Shown: positions 12,731 through 26,910 of the stretch, in pieces
Layout of the letters: each line of letters begins with the position of its first letter
How positions within the stretch are numbered: the first letter of the stretch is position 1
NCBI GenBank assembly: GCA_013399115.1
Contig: VXAA01006526.1
Coordinates: 258,962 to 322,961 of the forward strand
DNA: 64,000 bases
From: Anseranas semipalmata
Taxonomy: Eukaryota > Chordata > Aves > Anseriformes > Anseranatidae
Reading direction: 5' to 3'
Translations under genes and position numbers: made by a program
Notes under the pieces: generated by a model
What the model was told of the DNA's origin: nothing
Database searches by the model: none
Seen by the model: the letters and a program-made list of their open reading frames with translations, nothing else

Positions 12731-15059
12731 TCAGACCCTATGCCAGAATCAGGTACCTAAGTGTCTCCCTCTGCTGGGTTATCTGGGCACCTCACTGATG
12801 CTGTGGTCGGTGTCACAACAAATCTGTGATGTAAGGCAGCGTTAACCTTCATTTCATCAGAAGTGAGCCACAGACAGGGATAAGGGCAGGTACTCAAGGT
12901 GATAAAAATGCAGAGAAGTTAGTAATAAGTTAATAAGCCACCTCTGCTGACTTTTCCCCCGTTCCTCCTCTCAGGACCCAGCTGACTTGCTTAGGCTGGG
13001 ATGTGAATATCCCAGGGGACGCCTGTTTTATATCTTTTACTCTTTAAATATTTTTCAATCTGCTTCTAAGGGATCTTAGTGAGCAGTAGCCCTCATGCTC
13101 AGTGGAGCAGCCCAGGCAGTATATTCTGTTACTGTTGGTGGGGCTGAGCAGGACCTGTGACCAGCTCAGTGAGGGAAGAGGGATTTCTGCAGATATCAGC
13201 AAGCCTGAAACCCACTGAATATTCTGTTTGATGAACAGCTAAGTCCAAAACTTCATTGAGCTTCAATTATTCAAAAAGAAAGAAGAAATGGACAGAAAGC
13301 CTTTGCCACGCAGCAGTCCAGAGGGACTGGCACTGTCAGGATGTCCCTGGTGAACACTAAACGACAAAGTCAATAGGGATGCACCAGAGCACGCGAGATC
13401 CTTAGGGCCAGCTGTTACCCCCAGCTTCACATGGGTTTTATGGAGATGTAACTTCTCCGAAGCTGGTGAGGTTGCTTTGGGCTATGTGCTTGAAGGTACT
13501 TGAAATTTATGTCTGTACATGTCACACGGAGCTGGCTGAATTAATACTTGGACAGAACATAAAGAAGTACTAAGTTCTCCAAGTGCCAAATATGATTATT
13601 TCTGGATCAGTTCTCATCTGATAAAGGACAGCTTTGCTCTTACTGATATCGGAAGCAGAAGCATGTGCATTTGCCATCTGTCAGTGGTCTTAGGGTATGT
13701 GTGTGTTCAGAAGAGACAGACACAAAGTCAGAGATGAATCCAAACAAGCTGCAGCAGTATCTCAATTGGTTTTCAAGTAACTCTATATGGGCAAATATTA
13801 AACTGCGTGAGAAGGAAGGTCCTGCACCTGCCAAGCTTTAGCCAAAACCAGGCTTCTCCTTACTATGTTTTTGTTCTGCAAAGCACAGGAGCTTTGCTAA
13901 GTTCACACTAGACAGCTTTGACGAACAGGCAGTTGTCCAAAAATATCTTAAGCCTCCTAGACACATGATAAAGAAACATGTATATTACAAATGCCATGTA
14001 AAAATGAGGGCTCTCAGAAACTGAAAGCTGAGACCTGTGCCAGCAAGTTTCAAAATCAAGATTTCTACCCATGAGATCATGTTATCCCATTCACAGTACA
14101 GAACAGAGGGAAAGTTTGGGAATTCAAATCCTTTTGAACGTGATACTATAGCTGCAACAGGAGCAGCAGATTTATAGATTTGTAGAGCAGTTAATACACT
14201 CTTGTATTTACTAAAGCATCAGATCTTGTAAGATAGGTCAAGCTCTCCAGTTCAGAGCGGTCTGTTTCTATCACTCAGTTAGTAAAAAGCAGCATAAAAT
14301 CCATTTTAGCTATCCCGGTGAAGATTACTTGACGCTACCAGCAGCTCCCAGCAACTGCTGAGTTGCGGGCAGGTGCTTCCTGGCTGCAAACCTTTCTGCT
14401 CCGAGACTGAAGGAACGCGGGAATGGCAGAAAGGAAAAAACCCATAGGCTGGGTATGGAGGTGAGCCCAGCTGGGATGTGCTGTCCTTCGAGGCTGGTAT
14501 CAAACAAGGAAGCCACCGAGCAGCTCTGAAAGAACCATAAGCGACCAGCCTGCAGAAAGTAGCGCAAGGATTAGGGAGGGCAAAGATAAGTTTTAGGCAA
14601 CTGCAGCCAGCTATCCCGGGACCTGCTGAACACTGCACGCATAGGAGTTATTAGCAGTAATGTCCGAGTCTATGCAGGGCTGAGAACACTAAATGCATCG
14701 TATGTGAGAATCATCTCTTCTTTCTTTTCTTATGCCCTTCTTTTAAGAAATATTCTTGTTTTAATATGCAGAATATACTGGCTTAAGAAGAGGAATAAGA
14801 GGAATTTTTTCAAAGAAAGAGGCATAAATGGCTGTGAACTGGGTTAGCCAGTCTGATTTACACGTCAGGGAGGGTCAGCACGGGGTTAGCTGGAGGTGTA
14901 TGCAGCTGCAGTAGTTGTGCAGCCAGCTAACTCAGTGTCTGAACCGCATCTAAGCAAAGCCTACCTGCCAGAAGGAAAAATGTACGCTGCGCTGCAGCTG
15001 CGCGCCGGGAAAGCTAATGAAGCATTCGAGGGATGAGAAAAGAGCGCAGCAAGCCTAGG

Positions 15060-16300
15060 TCAATAAAGATGGGCTGAACTCTCGAAATGAAATTCCTATT
15101 AGTATAAAATGAGAGGAATAAATATTATACGATAATCCACTTCCGCAGCTTTGGATGCAAAAAATAAGTTATATTATGATTCCCTGAGCATGTGATCATT
15201 CCCCTGGTGCCTGTATTATAATACCTATGTACAATGTTAGTTTTAAAGCTGAATATGCTGTCTTATCCTTTGCATTTTGTAGTTTTTGATGACTTTTCTG
15301 ACAACAGCTCTGTCTGAGGAATTTTTAAGCCTTCTATTGTATTTCCATGCACATGGAAGAAAGTCCTCATGTACCTCATGACATTTCCACATGCCTCACT
15401 GCATACAGTAGATACTCTTTCAGAAGATGCTGTTACTTTAAGGACTGACTTGTCGGATATTAAGATTATATCTGTCAGATTGCCTAGATTTAGAGAGACC
15501 TTTTGGACTGGAAGCGAACGGATTGCAACTTACATGTTGGTTTAGAAGATTTCATTACATGTTCTACATGCCTGGTGTCCATTTAACCAATTCTCAAATT
15601 TTTGTGTTACATTTTTACAAGATTTTCTTTCTTTATAAAGAAGGTTAAGGTAATTTACTCACAATGTTTATTACATATGAAGTTGTTGAAATAATGAGGG
15701 CAATAAAATTGAATTTAGCATTGTCTTTATTGGTATGAAGGTTACATTCATAAGCTTTGTTTGTTTTAATAGGTTTATTGTACGGTCTTAGGCATATGCT
15801 ATTATGCAGCGATGGATATGCTTTGAATATTTTTGTAATTGTGGGTAGCATAAAAGTCATTTTCTGTTAGATTGCACAAATCCATTACATTAGTAGAAAG
15901 ATACATTATTGTAATAGGATTAATGTGCAACACATAAACATGATCAGTAATATTCTTTTTGATAAATTATCTCATTTTAATCACTTGGAATGTAGAGAGA
16001 TTTCAGGATAGTTCCATCTTTGATTTGCATAATTGTATTACAGACAGACAAATTGCATTATATTCTTCATTAACAATAGATGGCTTGTGTAACTATTGTA
16101 TTTTTGAAGGCACTGCTCTTACGTTCTTCCTGTAATTTGTCATTTTATGACACTACTGTTTAGCTTAGTTTGGAGAGAATAGAAACTAAAAGATTATTTG
16201 ATTTTAGCTGAGTACAGTAATATCTTTGCATTCAACAGTAATGCGGTAAGTTATTGTTTGTTTTAACAAATTATAATCCAACAGCTAAAGTTAGTTAAAA
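15060..16300. other. Long AT-rich candidate conserved non-coding block
   Basis: About 1.2 kb free of simple repeats and transposons, very AT-rich, with dense TAAT/ATTA cores and an octamer ATTTGCAT at 16023-16030 followed by AATTGTATTA. This is the most enhancer-like or ultraconserved-like stretch in the window by texture. No frame longer than about 70 codons exists and no RNA gene is recognised. Conservation is inferred, not shown. Confidence 0.35.
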
Positions 16301-17168
16301 ATATTCTTCTCATTTGTGGCAGATCCCACATTCCTGGCTTTTCACAGCAAAGTGTCAGCGCTTGTAAATGAACTTCAATATAAAAACACAACATAAAATT
16401 AAATTAGATCCATCAGAATGTTTTCTACTTCTCTGCTTGGGCTCTCTCTCCCCTTTTCATATTTTTCTCCCTAATGCATGCACACACACACCAGCACAGG
16501 CTCTGTCTAGCTTTCACGGAGTTCTTTAGAGTTTTGAAATTCCACAGGGTAAATAAAACAGCAGAACTGCAAATTATATCATAAAATGTATTATTCATTT
16601 TTTCAATAGCAAACCCTTCTCTTTAAAGATTATGTGTCTCCTCTATGAAAAGCTAAATACTTTCAGAGATATTTTAGGATAAAACAAATTATTTTTTCAT
16701 TTTTCTCTAACCAAGCCTTCTTCAATCATTTTTGACTGCTAAGAATGCCAGTAAATTAAAAGTTAGTAGCTTGAGACAGGTTTGCACTCCTACCAAATCA
16801 AAACCAGCTTCTTATTTTAGAAAATCTAATTGTTGCACTCTATTAGGGCACCTTGAGTGTTGTGATTCTTTAAAAAGAAATTGGGTTTAGAAAGAAATTT
16901 GTATGGCTAAATCACAGATACCTTTGTTTGATAATGAAACACAAAACTTAAGTTCCTGATTTAAATGCAAATGAGAAATCAGGCCTAGCTCACTGAAGTT
17001 TGCTACGTTAAATGGAATTTCAAAAATCTCAGCCAACATTCTTATAATTTGATCCTAAATTTAGGTTATTAGTTTAGGTCCCAATCCCACAAAGGCTTTT
17101 TGTGCATATTTATCGTTGCATGTGATGAGTAGTTCTATCAGTGCTGATATAACCAGCCTGAAACAAAA

Positions 17169-17225
17169 GCCTGATCCTATAAAGTCAATGGGAGTATGGC
17201 TACTGAGTCCAACGAGGCCAGGATT
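17169..17225. repeat. Possible remnant of the palindromic sauropsid repeat
   Basis: The stretch runs CCTGATCCTATAAAGTCAAT, then GGGAGTATGGC, then GAGTCCAACGAGGCCAGGAT. It resembles the ancient 'GATCCT...AAGTCAATGGGAG...GACTTCAATGGGGCCAGGAT' type of repeat known in sauropsid genomes. The inverted symmetry is weak in this copy. The assignment is from memory and tentative. Confidence 0.4.
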
Positions 17226-20200
17226 CCACCCTCTTCTCCCCCCGAGAGACACCCACCACAGATCTGGCCTCCCTAAAATGCTTGTTTTGTTTTGTTTTCA
17301 CTGCAAATAAACTTTACCGAGATGCGAAAAGGAGAAAGGATAAACTTTGGACCAAAATTATTTTCCTTCAGGTGTTAAAATACATTATTAAAATACTTCT
17401 GAGGTTTATAACGTTTTATATTTTATGATTATTTTTGTCAAAAATAAGTCAAAAATAAACTAAAAATCTGCATCTTAGTTTTTTTCATTCTTCTCAAGAA
17501 GAAACATAAAATTACCAAAACACAAGTTCACATAAATTTGTTGGAACTCTATAGAAAAAAAAAGTATGAAAAGTTAGATACAGCAGAGGTAGAAAAATAC
17601 AGCTAAACCTATTCACAAGGAACTGAATAAAACCTCTTAACTTGGTTTGGTTATGCTCTTTAAGGTTATTCCTTTTAGTTTTCTTACAATAGCACTCATA
17701 CAAGTTGTATTTGCCCACCCCAGTGTTGAAAGTGTTATGAGATATTTTTGCAAAAGGCTGAAGGTTTATATTTTTCTGTGTCTTCTTGAAATCTCTTTGA
17801 ATTTCTCCACTGTGGCTTGGCAAAATCTTAGTGCTCCAATAAGGGAGGATAAATATTATCCGCACCATCACGTGGCCTCCATGGCTGACTGCATACTGAT
17901 AATTAACAGTTAATGAACTCTGCATATGCAAGGACAGTTTCTGAAATAGACTGGCAAAAGGAGTTCACGTGCTAATGCTGACGAATGGGAAAACGTACAA
18001 AATTCAGAGTCTGCTTGCAAATAATTCCAAAACACAAAACAGAATTACATTTGCAAGCAATTTACGACCAACAATTTGCCAAGCGGTGTGTACATTTACA
18101 TCAGCTCTGTCAAAAGTCATTTTTAAAAATGTTTCAGCACCGATATCAGCTGTAGCTGACCTCCCCAGCCCACACGGCCTGTGAAGGTTAAAACAGGGCA
18201 ATGTTGGTGTCTAGGCTCTCCAGATTCCCTCATTTCAGGCTCACTATCAGCCAGAGAATGACAGGATATTTATTTAATCCTACTACTGGAAGGTTACTTA
18301 GTTCTTTCAGCCCTAGCATCAGCCTTTGGTACTGACAGCAAGAGTGCTGTAGAGCCATATTTTTAGAGGTCCTTCTTGGAGGACAGTCTTTACCTTGAAA
18401 AATCTTCCCCCCCACACACAGAGATGTCCCAGAGTCGTACTGGGCATCTCTTTTGTAGGCCATCACATACAGATCTGGGGAAATGAGGTTTCTTCCTCCT
18501 CAGTCTTCTACGTGTTATTTTGGCTTGCTGTTGATGAATGATTTTAAGTACAGCTCTCTGAATAAAAGCAATAATCAAATCTTGTCTGTCTTAAGCTAAA
18601 TACTTTTCTAATTAAGTTTATTCTTTCGTAATCCGGAGGACTTTTTATACACCCAAACAAGCTAGAGGAAGGAGAGGGCATTTGGGTTGTGTGCAGGATA
18701 TCAAATTTATTAATGTGTTGTCTAGTACACTTCTAAATATCAAAGAAGGCAGCTTGCAAAATTTCCCTAGGGGTGCTATTTCCTTATTTATTAAAGCGCA
18801 CACTTAGAAAGCACTTGCCAGCATTTGCATCCATTTTTATTCTATTACCCCCAGTTATGATCTAGCAAGGATCACTAACTACTAATTTATTTTGACGGTT
18901 AAAGCTAACGCAATAATATTTGATCAAATAGTCATAACACATTTAAGATTCCCAAGTCTGAGATTATGTTTGGTAATTTACCGTTTATGGTAGCTGCTGG
19001 AGCTGTTGGATTTCAATGCTTTTAAAATATTCCTTGTGATGTGCAACTGTTACATGGAGTTTAAATATCTCACCACCAAGTGACTGTTGTATATACCAGG
19101 TAATTATCTTAGAGATATAAAAACACATCATTGCCTTCCTGTTCCTTTCCCCAGAGTGCCCTAGGAAGCGTCCAGTCACTTTAGACGAATGGAACAATGA
19201 CTCTTAAAGGACGTGAGTGCATTTACAATTCGTCCTGAATAAATAATTGTTCGTAACTGTGGGAAACATGAAGAACTTCAGTCGTTCCTTTCAAAAGTTG
19301 TGTTAAACACAGCACAAAATAAAAAGAAAACCCCTGGAGCGGTTAGGTAGCAGCATCCTACAGGGAGTAAATATAACCTCAGGAACAACAGGTATTTTTG
19401 TAGAGCTCCCATTGGATCTAACATTTAGCTCTAGATCAAACACGTGGGCTATCCTGGGATCTGAAAGTGGGCTTTCCAAAAAAATGCCAGATGCTCACAG
19501 GGTTCGTGTTTGCCTTTTAACTGTCAAAAATAGACACTCCATAGACTTATAAGCAATGGGTTTATCTCAAATAACAGTAAATGGCCTTCTAAGGTCAATA
19601 TATTAGTTTTCCTCTAGATATACAGTTTCAATAGCAAGCGATGCATGAAGTCTGTTAAGCCTTTTGAATTGTCTATCTGTTCTGGGAATTATAGATTTTA
19701 ACCCATATAGATACTTGGCTCAACCGCAAAATGAAAAATCATTAAGAAAAAAGCACTGTATATTACTCCAATGTGCATTTGTGTTTAGAATTGGCATTTC
19801 AATACACAAAGAAAATTTCTAGAATCATCCAGCTAAATGCAAATGGTTCTATAAATACTTTAAATAACAGAAATGAAAAGCTCATTAGAATTTACTACTC
19901 ATCCAAGTGCATATTTTTTTCTATTACACATCCATAAACAATCTTTGTACTTCTACAGTTGATTGAATCAAAACATGAGAAGATCTGAAAACACTTCTGT
20001 AGTTTTCTTTAAGTTGTACTACTACCGTAATATGTTCCCTGGTAGTGCACAGGCCATGTTGTGTAAATAAATGTGTGTTTCATTTTCATTTGGAATTTCA
20101 TTAATCAAACCACAGTAATAATGGAGTATTTAAAACACATTTCTCTAAAAAAACATGCCAGCAAACTACTGATATAGTCCTGCTGCATGATGGAGCAACG

Positions 20201-21404
20201 CTGATTTGAACCAGCTGAGGATATGGCCCTCTGCCTTTAGATGTCATGACAGTTTGGGCTTGAACTTCTTCCCTTCTTAGAGGGTCTCAAAGCAACTCCA
20301 ACATAGTAATGAACTCTCATACCTCCCCTTCTGGGAGACAAACACGTAATTCTTGTCCCCATTTCATTCACAGGGAAATTCAAGCAGAAAGAGGTGGGTT
20401 AATATGTAGGAGCTGTATCTATGAATCAAACCAAGGGCAAGTAGGTCACAGTGACCTACGTTTAGTAACAACTTCTTCAGAGGTAGCTGACAACAGCTGC
20501 CATTATACACAGCATTGCACCTGAACTCAGAAAACTATTTTATGATGAAGACATAGGAACACTGAGAACAGAATAACAGTAAAAAGCCCTCCATGTTGTA
20601 GGAACCAGCCCAAAATAACCAGTGTCCAAGCACTTTGCCCCTGCCTTCTGAAAGAAACACTGGGGACCCTCAGGTGCTGCCTAACATGAAGGCACCACAA
20701 CAACAGAAAAACAGCAGCAAGCCCATCTGTAACTGTTTCCTATAGAAGGATGGGTTGTACACGAAACTTTCATTTAAGGGCTGGATAGCTAGGAGGCGGC
20801 TGCACGGAGACTTTCCTGATTCCCAGGTGGCCGTGAACACCTGTGGCCTTGATCCAGGCCAACCCCACGTATGGATGACTTACAGCATCCAGTCTCATGC
20901 TTTGTTGCAGCAAGACTGCGGGTGTCACTGGCTTGAGGATCAAACCGTCTGTGTCAATTTTTCCTTTGCAAAATGGGAGTAAAATCTATGGACATTAAGC
21001 AGAAGTAGCTCAGGCAGAGGAAACCTGCAGCACTGAAAAGAGGCTCCACTGGAGCCAAAGCTCAGCTGGACCCTCTTTGGGCTGACCACTCTGGGGGAAT
21101 TTCAGCCTGGGGGCTATGGGTTCCTGGGGATGTTCAGTGGAAGAGTCTCACACCAGGGAAGGACAGTTACAGTAATCCATAGGCCACAATTACTATAACA
21201 TGATTTGAATGTTTGCAGATTTAAGGCACAAATCAACACCATATCCATTAAAAGCAACTGGCACTTGCTATCAGCTTCATATTTTGGTCCTTAATGTACC
21301 ATGCTGAAGGTAGAGAGAAGGAAGGAACAAAAGGCAAAAGAATTACTTCCCTAAGATTCTCTAAGGATTTCAACCAGAACAATAAAAAACTAAATTAACT
21401 TATT

Positions 21405-21560
21405 CATTTTTATCACCTGATGAGCATAATTAGCAAACAGTGCATAATGACAGCAAATAATGGCTCTCTTTTCCCCCTATTAAGATAGCTTAATGACTGC
21501 CATTTTCTCAGTCTTAAAGCTGTGCTCTATTTACCAGTTGTACTTACCTGAAAAATGTTT
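21405..21560. other. AT-rich candidate conserved non-coding element
   Basis: A repeat-free block containing TTATCACCTGATGAGCATAA, TAGCAAACAGTGCATAATGA and similar AT-rich words. The texture resembles a vertebrate conserved non-coding element. There is no coding potential. Composition-based inference only. Confidence 0.22.
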
Positions 21561-23105
21561 TGTCTGTCAATATTGAAGTTAACAAAATGCTTAACTACAA
21601 CACATAATGATCCTAACACAAAACAGCCTTTGATCTGAGCACAGAGGCTTTCACAGATCACACTGTGCTGAAACCTCTGCGACAGCAACTCACGAAAGAT
21701 ATGTGATGTAGCGAAATTTAATCATTCACTTCATCTTCCCTGTATGATGACTAATAAGCAACCTTCATTTATGATGTGCTCCTTCTTTATGAGTTTCACT
21801 ACCCAGGTATGAATCCCAGAACAACCATCTAGAGAAACCTGACGGTAGAACTGCATTTTAATATAAGCACTTTAATATACAGCTTCAGGATCCGGGTACC
21901 CGTCAGTAAAATTGAACTATCCCTTTGGGTTTCAAGGTTGTGAATAAGGTTATCAAGCTGGCTCGCTCTGTACTCACACCCAGAGACTTTGCAATTAAAC
22001 CTGGGAAAACAGCTTTGCTGAATTCACTAGCGTTGAAATCAGCTTTTTGCAACAGGAACAAGATGCAAAATGTCTTGTCCAATGACAGAGTTTTCATGCT
22101 ATATCTTCAGCAGCAAGTAACACTGATTGCATTGGCAGCTATTGCTATCTACCGCCAGACAAAACACATTCAAACTAATTTGGACGGAGTATAAAATATA
22201 CCTCTTCTCAGGGCACGGTCTTGCAAGACCTCCGGAGACTGAACTCCCATTGATTTCCCTTGATTTAAAAGGCACAAATGATTCGCATGACCAGATCCAG
22301 AATGGATAAAGATGGAGAACAGCAGTGATCCTGATATCCTCCTAAAAGCCTCCCTGACCCCCATGGTATGGCCATCCTTTAATTCATCTGTCACAACTGT
22401 ATCTAACAGAAGTATTTACTTTCAAGGATATTCCCAGCTTGCCCTACTTTACCTACACTTTCCTAGTCACAGCCTAAATGTCAGCTTCTGTCTCTTCCAG
22501 ATGTCTGTATTCATCCAATAGCTGTTGTCATATGAAGAGATCAGAAGTGCCTCTTAGTTCTCTTTTTGTGCAGCAACTTGCACAACAGGACAGTGGTCTG
22601 TAAGCAATGCTGCATTGTCAATTAAAGCAAAAAATATACAAGCGAGAAACCTACAGAAAAGAAAAATTATTACTCTTCCTTCTCAAAGCCAACTGTTTTG
22701 ACTATCTGGGAAATAAAAACAGTATTAGATCTGACTTAGCCTTACCTAGCTGATTCTTTTGGGAGATTTAACAACGACTTTAATAATACTTCTGAATTTT
22801 TTCACCCTAATTTTTTTCCTCTTTATTTCATTCTCTGTTAATAACCATTAAACAAACCTCTGCAGCTTTACAGAAAGACAACATGTGACACTAGCATCAC
22901 CCAGATGATTAGGGTGCTGGTCTTTCTGAGGCTTCTGAATTTTGTGTTATTCCCTACAGTCGTATTAGCTAGATGTACACCATGCTGGTGGATGTATGGC
23001 TTTTGTGACAAAAGGAGCTTTCCTCATGCTTGGTGCAGTACAGGAGAGAGACTTGTACGATGGGAACCATAGTGTATTTTGCCTATCTTGGAAAAAAGTG
23101 CAGAA

Positions 23106-23124
23106 GTTGTTGTTGTTGTTGTTT
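23106..23124 (+). repeat. (GTT)n microsatellite
   Basis: About six GTT units. Confidence 0.85.
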
Positions 23125-23337
23125 TCAGTTGTTACTTTGTTTTGGTGTAGTTTGGTGTCATTTTTGCTCTTCCTGCAGAGGAAGAACTTCCACCACTAAC
23201 GCCTCTTCCTGTGGTTCCCATGGGTCCACAGTTCATGACTCATTCAGTAATTAATTTACTAATTTTGGAAGGATCTATGATTGAGACAGTAACAAAAGGT
23301 TTTAAAGTACGTACTTTAGAGTAGAGGTCACTACATT

Positions 23338-23353
23338 AAAAAAAAAAAAAAAG
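23338..23353 (+). repeat. Poly-A tract
   Basis: Sixteen A bases; no retroposed body is recognised upstream. Confidence 0.85.
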
Positions 23354-24149
23354 ATACTTTCTTCTTACTGCCTCTCTTCTTTACTGGTTTTGTTTGAGTT
23401 CTTTCATCAGCCATCAGTGAGGTCTGTTGCAAAGCAGGACTCTGAATGCTAGACCCAAATATCAGAAGAACAGACTTTACCATACATGTCTGTAACAAGT
23501 ATTATGGCTATTCTGTGTCGCTAGAGGAGATAGATAATGATTTTGTTAGATCCAGTTGATTCTATCCTCTCATTACAATGAACACGTGACCTTGATGATC
23601 TTACTGTTTCTAACAAGTGCCCACTAAAGAAGCTTATTTAACAGCAGGAGTTAATTCGTTAAAGCATCTCAGAAGATCCCAGTCCTTCAGCAGCTGGATT
23701 TTATGCCAACAAATAATCTGACAAGTAAAGCAAACTTGTCAAAACTAAGCTCATACAGCTTGAAGTACCTGTCAGACGCTCATCCTTTTTTCATCATTGT
23801 CATGGCTATTTCAAAATAGACTTTTGAACTAGGAAGAAGACATTGCTTCTGGGCCAAGTTTTTCTGGGCGTACAGATCAATATGCATGGAATATCAGTTA
23901 CCTATTGCAAAAGTGGAATTGTGTATCATAGGCACAAGGAGAGTCTGGAAGGATGAAAGGGAATCCTGTATATGTACTTACATATTTGCAAATACACAGA
24001 CAAATGCCTCCTGATACTATAAATGTTATATAACATGCTGGCACTTGTTCAAAACTTTGAGGCATTGGCATTATTTTAATCATTTTTCCATTGAAGTAAA
24101 GGAACTGCATGTATAATTAAACAGTTGTATTGTATTGTAGAAATAACCA

Positions 24150-24273
24150 TGTAATGACATAGTTAGAAATTCTTGGTTTTTCATGGTAATACCAAGTATA
24201 ATTACCGTGTAATCTGCAGAAAGCAAACAAGACCGTAATTATTCTGTAATCCAATTTAATTACAGGGTAACAG
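24150..24273. repeat. Cluster of GTAAT/ATTAC words in inverted arrangement
   Basis: About seven copies of GTAAT or ATTAC in 125 bp, including GGTAATACC (24185-24193), ATTACCGTGTAAT (24201-24213), CCGTAATT (from 24233) and TTAATTACAGGGTAAC. Several are in mirrored orientation. This could be a decayed repeat or a dense homeodomain-type binding array. The motif density is seen directly; either interpretation is a guess. Confidence 0.4.
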
Positions 24274-24366
24274 GTTTGTTATTTCTTCCCCATAAAATAT
24301 ACATGCAAAGGAAATAAACTGGTAGAGAGAAGATATTTTGCCTTTTGAAGAAGCTTAATTAATTTA

Positions 24367-24389
24367 AATATATATATATATATATATAT
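24367..24389 (+). repeat. (TA)n microsatellite
   Basis: About eleven uninterrupted TA units. Confidence 0.95.
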
Positions 24390-26910
24390 TGGTTGACTTG
24401 CATATCTATGTCAAAGGACACAAATGAAGCAAGCATTGCATATTCCTTGGGCCATACCCTGCAGTACATAATCTGGAGTCACTCCATCAGGAGAGATACC
24501 TTCTTTACTTTTTTCTTTCCTTTTTAGCCACTAAAGCTGTAATACTTCCATTAAAGTTGAAACCATATCTATATATGATTTGATAGGAAGATACTGAGTT
24601 AATTTTTTTTTTTTTAATTTGTGAAGTGTGCCACATGGATCTGGAAGTGAATCAGTGAAAAGCTGTGCTACCTGTACGAAGGGAGAGATGAAAGCAGCAG
24701 CTTCCCTCTGCTTCTGCTGTAAGTTTGAATGACAGGCCTCTATAGCCAGCAGTTTTATGCTTGAAATTTCTTAAAGAGCTTGACTGTCATATGGCATAAA
24801 ATGCTGTGTCCTTTTTATATGATATATAGACAGTTCTGGATATATTTGTTCTAGCTTTCTTCTGTTTGAAAAACAGCAAAAAAGCTTTTGATCCTGTGAG
24901 CTATTTCTACCCACCACCTGCTCCTGTTCCAGACACACTTCTTCTAGCCCATCACCACCTTCAGACCACTCAAAAACCCAGCCTTGTGATGACAAGATCG
25001 GGTCTCTAAGCCAGCAATGCTCCACTTTTCTAGACTGCGTACATCAAGGACATACACAAAGTCAAGATAAAGTCACTATAAGATAAATTGTCATCCTCCA
25101 GTGCATTGCTGCTCTCTTTCTGTGCTTCAGCAGTTTAATCGGAACAACACCAGAGACAACAGGTACCTTCATCCCCACCAGAAACCTAACGCAGCACCTG
25201 GCGATAACCCCACGGTCCCAGCACGCCCCGGCCCATAGCTGCAGCCCGACGTCCTTTTGCCACAGTGCATTTCTGTACAGCACCATGGTCTAGCTCTAAA
25301 CAAGAAGCTGCAAGACTTGACCAGCATCGTTAGATCAGAAGTGCACAAAGGAAAGCAGGTCTGCTCCAACCTACTTCCATTTATCATGCAAGCGAAAACA
25401 CCCACAGAATTCAGAGGCCATTGGAGTTATAAATTACTGCATGGCAAATAATCACTTTGCCCTACTCTGCCTGGCCTGCTCTGATCTCCTCTTCTTTTCC
25501 AACCTTGCACCACTCTAATCCTTAGTGCTCAGTTGTTAATCCTTTTGAGAACAAGATGAAAAGTGGTGCAGCAAAGCAATGTTTGAGGGCATACAAACAA
25601 TTATACTTCTGCCCTTAGCAGGTGCTGTTTCTATTTCTGGAAATTGTTTAAAGCTCTTCAAAGTATGAATAGATGGAAAGTACTCATTCTGCTCTGTTTC
25701 CTCATACACAGCACCTTCTTAATGAACAATACATTCCACACTAAAGGAGTCCTGGGGGTCAGGTTTTCACTTAGAAAATTTGGGCACTCGTCATTAGATA
25801 TTAAATAAAGCTCAAGACATTTCCCCTATTTTGATGCAAATATGATTTTGAATGCGCATAGTGTTCATTTTTAGAGCATGAAACATATACACCACATGAA
25901 TGAATTGGGACAATAGACTTCTGTCTCCTAGAATATAAGTGTGAATTTCTGGGGAGGGGGATAGGAAGAGGCAAATTTCAAGGGTCACACACTCCTGTAA
26001 TACTTTCTTCCTATCTGCCTCCTGAGCCAAGTTTAGAAGATTAAAATGAGGAAAGGCTATTACACAGCAGTAGTTCTAAAAAGAGAATACTTACAGCAAC
26101 TTGCCCACAGAGAAGCAGTTTTGACAGTCTGCCAGCTGCACGCAGGCTTCTGACCCATGTTTTGAATTTATGAATATTTATTTTTGGATAAAGTACATCA
26201 GCCTGGATGTGTGGGGCTAATTTTTTTTTTTTTCCCTTTGGTCACATTGTTCTAGAAGTTGCAATTGGGAAACTATGCCAGTGTAGGACTGGTGGCAAGA
26301 TCCATTCCTGCTTTAAGACTACAAGTCCTCTGGGGAACAGCTTGGCAGGGTGGAAAGAGAGTCTCCGCTTCTTGCATGTTGCCTTTTGCATGTTGCTTTT
26401 TCCTTTTCCTCTTAAGGGAATGAAGCATATGCAATCATGTTGTGTCTGAGTGTTCCCTCCTCCCTCAGCTTTTCATTTTGCAAACGATTTTTGAGCCTAC
26501 TAGGCAATTTCAGCTGAATTTGACAGAGGGGTGGGTATCAAGTCTCTTCAAATTCCTTGAAATATTTTAGCTGAGAGAGGTGAGAGATTGTATTAGTGGC
26601 CCCGTGGAAGAGAAGACTACAGCTTGAACATATTTTCTACTAGCTGTGGGAGAAGCCATGTGGGTAAGAGACATTACAAGTAGCAGGGCCAGAAAACCAC
26701 CGAAGAGGTCTCACATCAGTGAGTACACGTGCAGCACACAGGTCCATAGGGAAGCAGGTTTCATTGGTTCTACATGCACCACAGCTTCTTGATCCCCGCC
26801 ACAGCTCAGGTTATAGTCTCACACAAGAATCTGTGGAAAAAGCCTCTTGCCATTATCAGCCTGGTGCACTTCATAGCACTCTGCAGAACTGATATCCTGA
26901 TATTCCCATG

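Larger units (their letters stand above)
7641..15059. other. Non-coding unique sequence, no gene seen
   Basis: Seven kilobases without a recognisable exon or large transposon. It includes a poly-A tract (10493-10507), a CpG-rich pocket (12590-12730) and a repeat-free AT-rich stretch near 10580-10700 that could be conserved. Open frames such as those at 8437-8868 and 12128-12526 overlap others on both strands and show no domain. Confidence 0.65.

Noticed and set aside
20185..20232. GATTTGAACCAGCTGAGGAT similar to the end of a palindromic sauropsid repeat
   Set aside because: Only one end is visible and no partner arm is found, so it is too weak to list as an element.
7096..21421. Shared 12-mer TTATCACCTGAT at 7096-7107 and 21410-21421
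   Set aside because: Many 12-mer coincidences are expected in 64 kb; nothing around the two copies is alike.
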